The notes under the pieces are model-generated. The model did not search any database, was not told the origin of the DNA, and saw only the letters and a list, made by a program, of their open reading frames with translations. Below are positions 56,611 to 64,000 of a stretch of DNA of 64,000 bases, piece by piece. The number at the start of each line of letters is the position of its first letter. Within the stretch, counting starts at the first letter, position 1. Source of the DNA: Parerythrobacter jejuensis (GTDB lineage Bacteria; Pseudomonadota; Alphaproteobacteria; Sphingomonadales; Sphingomonadaceae). Location of the stretch: NCBI RefSeq assembly GCF_039536765.1, contig NZ_BAAAZF010000001.1, positions 2,439,501 through 2,503,500 of the forward strand, read 5' to 3'. Both the position numbers and the translations under genes were made by a program.

Positions 56611-59373
56611 CTATCCATGCGCTCCGAAATGGTTGGCAATCGCGCCAGTAATGCGCAGCGAGAGCGAATAGGCGCGTTCAATCGGATCGATATAATCGCG
56701 CCCGATCGGGCCGTATCCTTCGCCTGAATCGTCGGGCCAGTCGCTGGATTCATCCATCTCGAAATTGGCGATTTGCGGGAAATGGGTCGGGAAGGCGCGG
56801 CGCATTTGTGCCAATGCGTCTTCGATCCGCAGGGTGAAGACCATTTCCAGCACATCATCACGGCTGATGTCATTGGCGCGGCTGAAGCCGGGCAGAGCCA
56901 CCGCGCGGATGAACATGTGTTTGAACAGGGTCAAGCGGAGGGCTTGCAGCACGCCGAGTGTCCTGCGCACCTGCTCGCGTTCCGGGAGGGGTTCCTCTGC
57001 CGGCAAATGATCCAGCAGCTTGTGGAATTTCAGCGCGTCGACCCGCAGGCGGCTGACCAGGCGGCGGAACACGCCATTGCGATCATCTGTGGTCAGATAA
57101 TCGGCCAGCGCCTGGCAGGCATAGGAAATGCCTTCCTCGGTACCGCGATAGGTCCGGCTGGCCCAATAGGCGGAATTGAACAGTTCGCCATAGGCTGCGA
57201 CGGTCTTGATACTCGCCAGTGAATTGGCGCTGCGGGCGAGGCGCATTAACTGGCGCCCGCGCGGGCTGGATTCGATCAGTTGCGCGATCTCCTCCTCATT
57301 GCCTTCCACTGCGGCGCCAATCCCGGCGATCACATTGACCGGATAGCCGAGCTGTTGGAGGATCGCATTGTGCGGGATCGCGCGAATCTGGCGCAAGTTC
57401 ATGGTCCGGTCGGCCGCAACATCGCTCTGGCGGCGGCTGACCCGGCTGCCGGTCGAATTGAGCAGGCCCAGGCCGAACGCGGTAATAGCGCGCGAGTAAG
57501 TCTGGCTTTCCAGGTGCTCGCGCTGGTGCCCGCGGATGGCGCGGTAGAAATCGAGGCTCAGATCAGTGCGGGTGTAAAACGGGTCCGGGTCGTTTTCGGC
57601 ATGTTCAGTCCACTCGTAATCAGCGATCTGGCGCAGCGTCGCACGCGCGAGCTCTGGCGTCTCGAAGAATTGGTATCCGTCACCGCCCTGGAAGCTTACT
57701 TCCGGCTCGAGCCGGATGCGGCCGCGCGCAAAGCGACTGCGGGCCCAAGGGGAAAGTGGCCATTCCAGCCGGTCGCGGAAACTCGCCGGATGCGCCCCGC
57801 GGCCCATGCTTTCACCATGGGTGTTGAAAACCAATGCGGCCACCCCGGTCAACGCATTGGCACGCATCGCATCGGCCATCCGGCCCTGGAGCCGTTCGAT
57901 CGCCAGGCTGGCGGGCACCTGCCCGACAAAGCGCCCTGCATCGGAAAACCCGGTCTGGATGCAAACTCTGCCCCGGCCACGGGCATAGGTGCGGTATTCC
58001 TCTTCCTGCAGCAGCGCGTCGAGGAAGCGGCCACCGTGTTCCAGTGCCGTTTCGGTTTCGAACAAGGGCGAAACGTCGACCTTGTCCTCGATCCCGAACA
58101 GCTTGGCATAATAGAGCGCGGCCATCACGGTAGAAGGCTGTTCGCACTCGGCCACCAACATCCGGATCGGCGCGTCGGCGTCCACATGGTGCAGGATCTG
58201 CGCCATGGCGAGGAACTGGCGGATGGCCGTGCTGGCTTCGATTGCGAGAGCGCCGAAATTGACCCTGAGCGGCTCGACATCGCGTACCATCTTGCGCAGC
58301 ACGGCGAGCGCGCCCTTGCTGCCGATATCGATTTTGTCGCCGCCCTCGATCCGGCGACGGATCGCATTGTGGAGCTGCTTGGCATTCACGCGAAAATGGA
58401 TCCAACCCATCCCCAAGCCGTCGGCCCGCATGGCAGAGGCGAGAGTGAGCAACTGCACAGCCCGCGCTTCCGCGGCGTGCTGCGCTTCTTCCTCCAGCGC
58501 GGCAATCACCGGCGTGAGGCTGAGCAATTTGTGGTCGTGATCGGCAGTCAGGCGATTGGCAGCGTCCGACAGGGCCTCGGGCTCGGAGAGGTCCTGCGCA
58601 AAGTCTGCCGCGCGTTCCTCGGCATAGGCGAGGGCAGGGTGCAAGGTGGCGAGCAGCGTGTGCCCGCTATCGATGCCTTCCAGCTTGGCGACATAGCGGC
58701 GCAGCCGCTCGGCCTTCTCTGCCAGCCGGAAACCGATGGAATCGAACCACTTGATGTCGGTCCGCCCGTCCATGTCATAGCCGACCCAGGTCGCGAACCG
58801 AAACGGCAGGGCCTTGAGGTCGCGCCAGCGCTCGGGCCATTTGATGGCGGCACCGGACAGCAATTCTGACACGATCGTATCGCGGGCGTCCTGCGCATGG
58901 CCGATCGCGCGCATCGCGCGGGCGTGTTCGTAGTCCAGCGTTACGGCTGGCCTATCTTCGGTCGCCGTGCAGGCGGCATCGGCCACGCTGCCATCGCCGG
59001 TGGTGGCGGATGCGAGTGAAGTGGCCTGGTCCGGCGTCAGCAGGAAGGTCGGATGGGCGGTGAAAACGGTGTGCAGGCGCGGTTGCTCCCAATGCTCACG
59101 AAAGGCACCGAAATCGGCAAAATCCGGCCCGATGGAACTGTCTGCGTCCTGCGGCAGATCGAGCAAGCGGCGAGTGCGGCCCGCGCGATCTTCCAAAGCA
59201 GCTGTTTCCAGCTCACAAATCATGCCCTCGATCTGGTCCAGGGTCAGTTCGCCCGCTTCCAATTCGCGCGACAGGTCGAGGGAGAGCTGGAACACCGGAT
59301 TGAACAGCGGTGTTTCGGACGTTTGCTGGTGCAGCGACTTCAGCCGTTCCTTGAGGTCCGCGACTGTCTTCAT
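56611..59373 (-). CDS. Divergent phosphoenolpyruvate carboxylase-like protein
   Basis: A 920-residue protein with the length and order of PEP carboxylase: FTAHPTF (catalytic His107), then WVGYDMDGRTD (198-206) where classical enzymes have GGDRDGNP, FSDAGRFVG (476-484) for YSDSxKDAG, and FNTHGESMGRGAHP (516-529) for FHGRGG...GRGG. The active-site His and Arg of that loop are Asn517 and His519, the Lys is Arg481, and the C-terminal QNTG is absent (ends NHFGAHG). If active, it would make oxaloacetate from PEP. The ATG overlaps the eda stop (ATGA). Confidence 0.8.
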   Translation of the reverse strand: MKTVADLKERLKSLHQQTSETPLFNPVFQLSLDLSRELEAGELTLDQIEGMICELETAALEDRAGRTRRLLDLPQDADSSIGPDFADFGAFREHWEQPRLHTVFTAHPTFLLTPDQATSLASATTGDGSVADAACTATEDRPAVTLDYEHARAMRAIGHAQDARDTIVSELLSGAAIKWPERWRDLKALPFRFATWVGYDMDGRTDIKWFDSIGFRLAEKAERLRRYVAKLEGIDSGHTLLATLHPALAYAEERAADFAQDLSEPEALSDAANRLTADHDHKLLSLTPVIAALEEEAQHAAEARAVQLLTLASAMRADGLGMGWIHFRVNAKQLHNAIRRRIEGGDKIDIGSKGALAVLRKMVRDVEPLRVNFGALAIEASTAIRQFLAMAQILHHVDADAPIRMLVAECEQPSTVMAALYYAKLFGIEDKVDVSPLFETETALEHGGRFLDALLQEEEYRTYARGRGRVCIQTGFSDAGRFVGQVPASLAIERLQGRMADAMRANALTGVAALVFNTHGESMGRGAHPASFRDRLEWPLSPWARSRFARGRIRLEPEVSFQGGDGYQFFETPELARATLRQIADYEWTEHAENDPDPFYTRTDLSLDFYRAIRGHQREHLESQTYSRAITAFGLGLLNSTGSRVSRRQSDVAADRTMNLRQIRAIPHNAILQQLGYPVNVIAGIGAAVEGNEEEIAQLIESSPRGRQLMRLARSANSLASIKTVAAYGELFNSAYWASRTYRGTEEGISYACQALADYLTTDDRNGVFRRLVSRLRVDALKFHKLLDHLPAEEPLPEREQVRRTLGVLQALRLTLFKHMFIRAVALPGFSRANDISRDDVLEMVFTLRIEDALAQMRRAFPTHFPQIANFEMDESSDWPDDSGEGYGPIGRDYIDPIERAYSLSLRITGAIANHFGAHG

Positions 59374-59984
59374 TGTCCCAGCCTCGCTGCCCTGCGGGCG
59401 GTTTCGGCCACCTCGACATAATTGGGGCTGCTCTTGGGCGCGACCCAGCTTCCCCCGACACACAGGACGGGATCGAAAGCGAGCCATTCGGCGGCATTGT
59501 CTTCGCTGATCCCGCCTGTCGGGCAGAACTTGCACTGGCCGAACGGCGCGGCGAGAGCCTTGAGGGCGGGGAGGCCGCCTGCCGCCATGGCCGGGAAGAA
59601 CTTGAAATGCTGCAGCCCGAGGTCGAGCCCGCGCATGATGTCGCCGGCATTGGCGATCCCGGGGAGGAACGGCACGCCTTCACGGGTGGCGGCTTTGGCC
59701 AGAGGTTCAGTCAGACCGGGCGAAACAATGAACTCGCTGCCGGCATCCAGTGCATCAGCGAGCTCTTGCTGATTGGTGACGGTACCCGCGCCGACAATGG
59801 CGCCCGCTACCTGCTTCATCGCCCGGATTGCTTCGAGCGCGGCTGGTGTGCGCAAAGTGACTTCGAGCACGGTCAGGCCACCGGCCACCAGTGCCTCGGC
59901 TAGCGGCACGGCCTGCTCGACATCGTCGATCACAATCACCGGGATGACCGGCGCTGTGCGCATGAGGGCTTCGATATTGTTCAC
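59370..59984 (-). CDS. eda: KDPG aldolase Eda
   Basis: A 204-residue class I aldolase. Glu41 (VLEVTLRT) and the Schiff-base Lys128 (HFKFFPA) are in place, with PTGGISEDN near the C-terminus. It splits 2-keto-3-deoxy-6-phosphogluconate to pyruvate and glyceraldehyde-3-phosphate, the last step of the Entner-Doudoroff pathway. The start is GTG at 59984, overlapping the glk TGA (GTGA). Confidence 0.96.
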   Translation of the reverse strand: MNNIEALMRTAPVIPVIVIDDVEQAVPLAEALVAGGLTVLEVTLRTPAALEAIRAMKQVAGAIVGAGTVTNQQELADALDAGSEFIVSPGLTEPLAKAATREGVPFLPGIANAGDIMRGLDLGLQHFKFFPAMAAGGLPALKALAAPFGQCKFCPTGGISEDNAAEWLAFDPVLCVGGSWVAPKSSPNYVEVAETARRAARLGQ

Positions 59985-60952
59985 AGATGTTCTCTCGCAA
60001 ATGCAGCCGCTGCGCCAAACAGGCCCGGCTGGGGATGGACAATGAGTTTGACCGGCAAAGTTGCCATCAGACCGGCAAACCGGCCCTTGGCGCAGAAGCG
60101 ATCCTCAAAACCGGACGCCGTGATCGTATCGCGGATACGATAGCCAAGGCCGCCTGCAATCACCACGCCAGCTGCGCCCTGGATCAAGGCTATATCGCCC
60201 GCAACCGATCCCAGGGCGAGGCAGAAGCGATCAACCGCAGCGGCGGCGAGACTGTCCTCTCCGCTAGTTCCGCGGGTCCAGATTTCGATATCGTCGAGAT
60301 CCTGGACAGCGCGACCTTCCATGGCGGCAAGCGTATGGAAAATATCGACAATTGCAGGACCGGAGACAACCCGTTCGTCCGACACGCGGTTGTGGCTCTT
60401 GCGCAAGCGGGCAAGGATCGCATCCTCTATGCTGTCGAGCGGGGCAAAGTCGCCATGGCCGCCTTCCGTCGCCTGGACTCGGTAATCGCCCGCACCATCG
60501 CGCCAGAAATGCGCTACGCCCAGCCCAGTACCCGGACCCAATACGCTGATCGTGCCGTTGGCGGGCAGGTCTTGCTCCGGGCCGGCCAAATGCAGGAACT
60601 GCTCTGCCGGCGCGCGCGCAGCGGCGTGAGCAACCGCCGCGAAATCATTGACGATCGTATGCCTGGTGCAACCAAGCTTGTCGGCAATCAGCGGGGGGCG
60701 GATGATCCACGGGTTGTTGGTGAAGCGGATAATGTCGGATTTGACCGGACCGGCAACGGCCATCGAAATCGCATCGGGAAGCGTTCCGCCCATCCGGTCG
60801 CGAAAATCCTCCCAGGCGGTCTGGAAACTGGCGTGGTCTTTGGTGTGGAGGGTTTCTGGCTCGCCCAGCGTGATTGCGCCATCATCGGCAATGGTGGCGA
60901 TGGCAAAACGGGCATGGGTTCCCCCGATATCGACCGCAACGAGTTGGGTCAT
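59981..60952 (-). CDS. glk: Glucokinase Glk
   Basis: A 323-residue hexokinase-fold enzyme beginning VAVDIGGTHARFAI (ATP phosphate-1 loop) with LGPGTGLGVAHF and VVIAGGLGYRI; this is the proteobacterial Glk type. It phosphorylates glucose. The ATG at 60952 has GGAGG just before it. It is 10 bases downstream of edd and overlaps eda by four bases. Confidence 0.95.
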   Translation of the reverse strand: MTQLVAVDIGGTHARFAIATIADDGAITLGEPETLHTKDHASFQTAWEDFRDRMGGTLPDAISMAVAGPVKSDIIRFTNNPWIIRPPLIADKLGCTRHTIVNDFAAVAHAAARAPAEQFLHLAGPEQDLPANGTISVLGPGTGLGVAHFWRDGAGDYRVQATEGGHGDFAPLDSIEDAILARLRKSHNRVSDERVVSGPAIVDIFHTLAAMEGRAVQDLDDIEIWTRGTSGEDSLAAAAVDRFCLALGSVAGDIALIQGAAGVVIAGGLGYRIRDTITASGFEDRFCAKGRFAGLMATLPVKLIVHPQPGLFGAAAAFAREHL

Positions 60953-60962
60953 GCCGCCTCCC

Positions 60963-62777
60963 TCAAAGCCCTGCGCTCGCCAGTATCGGGCTTGCGCCTT
61001 GCTCCGCGCCATCGGCATTCATGCGGAACATGGAAAAGAGCTCCCGGCCCACACCCATGGCCAGGCGTGGATCAGGGGCAGGCTCTCGCACCTCGAGATC
61101 GGCCGTGGTCGAAAGCGATCCGGTGGTCGCGCACAGCTTGACCATATCGCCATCGCGCAGCCTCGTCAGGGGGCCGCCCCCCAAGGCTTCAGGTGTGCAA
61201 TGGATCGCCGCGGGCACCTTGCCGCTGGCACCCGACATGCGTCCATCGGTGACCAGAGCCACGCGGTAGCCACGATCTTGCAGCACGCCCAGCGGCGGGG
61301 TCAGACTGTGGAGTTCCGGCATTCCGTTGGAGCGCGGCCCCTGGAAACGCACAACGACCACCACATCCTGGTCCAGCTCGCCCGCCTTGAAAGCGGCAGT
61401 GACGGAGGGCTGGTCTTCAAACACGCGGCACGGTGCCTCGATGGTGAAGCGTTCCTTGTCGACCGCGCTGGTTTTGAAACAAGCCCGGCCCAGATTGCCC
61501 TCGACCAGCCGCATCCCGCCATCAGCGCTGAACGGATCAGCGGCCGGGCGCAGCATCGTATTATCGCCGCTTTCGCCCACTTCGCGGTAAGCCAGAACTT
61601 CGCCGTCCAATCCGGGTTCTCTAGCATAGGCGGACAGGTCGTCGTCCCATACGGTGGGGATATCCCGATGGGCGAGGCCGGCATCCAGCAATTCGCCGAT
61701 CACATAGCCCATACCGCCAGCCTCGTGGAAATGGTTCACATCGCCTGATCCGTTGGGATAAACCCGCGCCAGCAGCGGCACGGCCGAACTCAGCTCGCTC
61801 AGATCGGTCCAGTCGAAAATCACGCCAGCGGCGCGGGCCATGGCGGGAATATGGATCGCATGATTGGTCGATCCGCCCGTGGCGAGCAGGCCGATGGCGG
61901 CGTTGATGATCGCTTTTTCGTCCACGCAGCGCGCCAGGCTTCGTTCCTTTGATCCGGTCAACGCGGCGAGCCGGTGCACGGCGGCGCGGTCCAGCTCTTG
62001 CCGCAACTTGGTGCCGGGCTGGATGAAGGCGGCGCCGGGAATATGCAGCCCCATCATTTCCATCATCATCTGGTTGGAATTGGCGGTGCCAAAGAAGGTG
62101 CAGGTGCCAGGTGAATGGTAACTGCCCATTTCACTGGCCAGCAGTTCGGTGCGGCCAACTTTGCCCTCTGCATAGAGCTGGCGGACGCGTTGCTTTTCCT
62201 TGTTGGGTACGCCGCTGGGCATCGGACCGCTGGGCACGAACAGCGCGGGCAAATGGCCAAAGCGCAGTGCCCCCATCAGCAAGCCAGGCACGATCTTGTC
62301 GCAAATGCCCAGCATGGCCACACTGTCATACATCGCATGGCTGAGCGCGACGCCGGTGGAAAGGGCGATGGTGTCGCGGCTGAACAGGGAGAGTTCCATC
62401 CCGTCTTCGCCCTGGGTTACGCCGTCACACATCGCGGGTGTACCCCCTGCGACCTGGGCGGTGGCCCCGGCTTCGCGGGCGTAGACCTTCATCCGTTCGG
62501 GGTAGCGGCCATAGGGCTGATGCGCGCTGAGCATGTCGTTATAAGCAGAGACGATCCCGATATTGGGCGCGCCACCGGCTTTCATGGTCGCCTGATCATC
62601 GGTCGCCCCGGCATAGGCGTGCGCGAGATTGGAACAGCTGACCGAGCTTTTCTCCGGCGCGCGGTCCGCCTCGATATCCATCAGCTCGAGATAGGCATCG
62701 CGGCTCGGCTTGGAGCGTTCGATCACTCGCCGTGTGACGCGATGGATGGTGTCGTTGAGATGTGGTTCTGTACTCAT
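60963..62777 (-). CDS. edd: 6-phosphogluconate dehydratase Edd
   Basis: A 604-residue enzyme of the IlvD/Edd family: [51 protein letters not shown] and [18 protein letters not shown] (with Fe-S-ligating Cys), and [12 protein letters not shown] near the C-terminus. It dehydrates 6-phosphogluconate to KDPG with a [4Fe-4S] cluster. The ATG at 62777 has GAGGGGACC; longer upstream extensions run into the intergenic repeat. Confidence 0.97.
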   Translation of the reverse strand: MSTEPHLNDTIHRVTRRVIERSKPSRDAYLELMDIEADRAPEKSSVSCSNLAHAYAGATDDQATMKAGGAPNIGIVSAYNDMLSAHQPYGRYPERMKVYAREAGATAQVAGGTPAMCDGVTQGEDGMELSLFSRDTIALSTGVALSHAMYDSVAMLGICDKIVPGLLMGALRFGHLPALFVPSGPMPSGVPNKEKQRVRQLYAEGKVGRTELLASEMGSYHSPGTCTFFGTANSNQMMMEMMGLHIPGAAFIQPGTKLRQELDRAAVHRLAALTGSKERSLARCVDEKAIINAAIGLLATGGSTNHAIHIPAMARAAGVIFDWTDLSELSSAVPLLARVYPNGSGDVNHFHEAGGMGYVIGELLDAGLAHRDIPTVWDDDLSAYAREPGLDGEVLAYREVGESGDNTMLRPAADPFSADGGMRLVEGNLGRACFKTSAVDKERFTIEAPCRVFEDQPSVTAAFKAGELDQDVVVVVRFQGPRSNGMPELHSLTPPLGVLQDRGYRVALVTDGRMSGASGKVPAAIHCTPEALGGGPLTRLRDGDMVKLCATTGSLSTTADLEVREPAPDPRLAMGVGRELFSMFRMNADGAEQGASPILASAGL

Positions 62778-62802
62778 GGTCCCCTCATGCCGTGACGGTG
62801 CT

Positions 62803-63000
62803 GAATTGGGCGAGAGGCAAGGCGCAAGGAGGGAGCGATGAGTATTCATCGTGACCGACGAGCAACGCCGCGTCTCGCCCAATTCGGCCCGCCGCTTTCG
62901 CGGTCGTTTGTAAAAGCCCTTCGGCCCGCGTCCCACCGCTGGTCCGGGCAACCAGCCCGGCCTGCACGGCGCTTCTTGCCGAGCGAACTTTTACAAGCGA
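62803..63000. repeat. Structured intergenic element between zwf and edd
   Basis: Two nested-style inverted repeats fill most of the 254-base gap (62778-63031): GAATTGGGCGAGA (62803-62815) with TCTCGCCCAATTC (62873-62885), and TCGTTTGTAAAAG (62904-62916) with CTTTTACAAGCGA (62988-63000, one G-U). Inside the second is CCGGGC/GCCCGG. An 11-base direct repeat TATTCATCGTG occurs at 62843-62853 and 63033-63043 (the end of zwf). It may be a dispersed, non-autonomous repeat. There is no convincing gene. Confidence 0.55.
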
Positions 63001-63031
63001 TCCCGGCACGAGGGGGCCATCAGCACAGAAC

Positions 63032-64000
63032 CTATTCATCGTGCCAGCTCACTCCGTCACGTTCGGCCAGGGCAATGGCTGCGCTGGGGCCCCAATTGCC
63101 GGCATTGTAGGTCTTGGGCGTCAGCCCGCTCTCATTCCAAGTGGCGCGGATGGCATCGATCCATTCCCACTGCGCCTCGACTTCGTCGCGCCGCACAAAC
63201 AGCGTCTGGTCGCCTTCGATCAGGTCCAACAGCAGGCGCTCATAAGCGATCCGGCGATGCTGGCCGACAAAGGCATCTGGCATGGCAATGTTGAGCGGAA
63301 CTTCGCGCAGCCGAACTCCGTCCCGACCAAGGCCCGGGACCTTGGTCATCATGTTCAGCGTGATATTCTCTTCCGGCTGGATGCCGATCACCAGCCTGTT
63401 GGGCTGGGTTGTCGCGCCGAGCGATCCGAAAATCGAATGCGGAATGCAGCGGAACTGGACCACAATCTCCGTCACGCGCTCGGGCAGGCGTTTGCCGGTC
63501 CGCAGATAGATCGGCACACCTTTCCAGCGCCAATTGTCGACATGGGCCTTGATCGCGACGAAAGTCTCGGTGTCGCTGTCCTCTCCCAACTCATCGTCAT
63601 AGCCGGGGACGGACTGACCATCGATGGCGCCGCTGCGATACTGGCCGGTTACGGTTTCGTCCGCTGCAACCTGGCGCAGCGCGCGCAGCACTTTCACCTT
63701 CTCGTCGCGAATGGCAGTCGCGTCGAAATCGGTCGGTGGCTCCATGCAAACCAGCGCCAGCAGCTGGAGCATGTGGTTCTGCACCATATCGCGCAGTGCA
63801 CCTGCATCATTGTAGAAGCCCACACGCCCTTCCAGTCCGACAGTCTCGGCAACCGTGATCTGGACATGCTCGATGTAATTCGAGTTCCAGATCGGTTCGA
63901 ACAGGATATTGGCAAAACGCAGGGCGAGCAGGTTCTGGACGGTTTCCTTGCCCAGATAATGATCGATCCGGAAAGTGCGGTCCTCGCTGAAGGCGGCCGC
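63032..64000 (-). CDS. zwf: Glucose-6-phosphate dehydrogenase Zwf (5' end outside window)
   Basis: The last 322 codons are visible. The first visible residues include RIDHYLGKETVQNLLALRFAN, the Zwf substrate-binding signature (catalytic His region), then FEPIWNSNYIEHVQIT and MLQLLALVCMEPP. It oxidises glucose-6-phosphate to 6-phosphogluconolactone. Its stop lies 255 bases before the edd start. Confidence 0.97.
   Translation of the reverse strand, partial: AAAFSEDRTFRIDHYLGKETVQNLLALRFANILFEPIWNSNYIEHVQITVAETVGLEGRVGFYNDAGALRDMVQNHMLQLLALVCMEPPTDFDATAIRDEKVKVLRALRQVAADETVTGQYRSGAIDGQSVPGYDDELGEDSDTETFVAIKAHVDNWRWKGVPIYLRTGKRLPERVTEIVVQFRCIPHSIFGSLGATTQPNRLVIGIQPEENITLNMMTKVPGLGRDGVRLREVPLNIAMPDAFVGQHRRIAYERLLLDLIEGDQTLFVRRDEVEAQWEWIDAIRATWNESGLTPKTYNAGNWGPSAAIALAERDGVSWHDE

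Noticed and set aside
62838-63110. Small plus-strand open frame in the zwf-edd gap
   Set aside because: It runs through two inverted repeats and into the zwf 3' end; Arg/Pro/Ser-rich composition suggests non-coding.
1-64000. tRNA, rRNA or CRISPR arrays
   Set aside because: No cloverleaf pattern with TTCGA-type loops, no rRNA signature and no regularly spaced repeats were seen by eye.

Overview
The window is a compact, GC-rich chromosomal segment of an alphaproteobacterium, most likely Sphingomonadales and probably the Erythrobacteraceae (Erythrobacter, Altererythrobacter or Qipengyuania type). The evidence is the abundance of TonB-dependent receptors, the alphaproteobacterial family DUF1465, a zwf-edd-glk-eda Entner-Doudoroff cluster, and CpoB followed by TilS. 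I see no tRNA, rRNA, CRISPR array, insertion sequence or prophage. Genes are densely packed, with many ATGA/TTGA/GTGA overlaps and convergent genes whose stop codons touch or overlap.

Region 1 (1-16.3 kb) looks like an acyl-compound uptake and degradation island. It holds two TonB-dependent receptors, three MFS permeases, an isochorismatase-fold hydrolase, an acyl-CoA ligase, a paired set of acyl-CoA dehydrogenases, a beta-lactamase-fold serine hydrolase and a FadB/FadJ-type fusion. Together these would import an organic acid or ester, activate it with CoA and run beta-oxidation steps. The substrate cannot be read from sequence. The second receptor has its ribosome-binding site inside a strong predicted hairpin.

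Region 2 (16.3-25.1 kb) carries a radical SAM enzyme coupled to a MerA/Lpd-like flavoprotein, an SDR epimerase/reductase, two overlapping genes of the families named TIGR04283 and TIGR04282 (arsenosugar biosynthesis glycosyltransferases), and a fatty acid hydroxylase/sterol desaturase-like protein. This is the best candidate for an undescribed biosynthetic system. A MATE exporter, a class II aldolase, a small zinc ribbon and an orphan [2Fe-2S] molybdenum-hydroxylase subunit follow.

Region 3 (25.1-39 kb) is mixed. It has a siderophore receptor under two Fur-like boxes, a small ArsC-like reductase, an MFS exporter, a PmtA-like methyltransferase, lipB with an acidic lipoprotein, a CitE-like lyase with an Old Yellow Enzyme, a DMT permease, a DUF2254 protein, nadA and an acyl-CoA ligase.

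Region 4 (39-49.6 kb) has a TonB-dependent receptor followed by a TPR-sulfotransferase, a BCCT transporter, a DUF4230 protein, an MBL hydrolase, glpK and a DUF1465 protein. Region 5 (49.6-56.5 kb) has two divergent DUF465 genes, a candidate small RNA, ptsP, a RodZ-like protein, cpoB, tilS and an L,D-transpeptidase. Region 6 (56.6-64 kb, minus strand) is the Entner-Doudoroff operon zwf-edd-glk-eda. It ends in a divergent PEP carboxylase-like gene, and a structured intergenic element sits between zwf and edd.

All functional names rest on reading motifs and overall family resemblance by eye. No database search was run.
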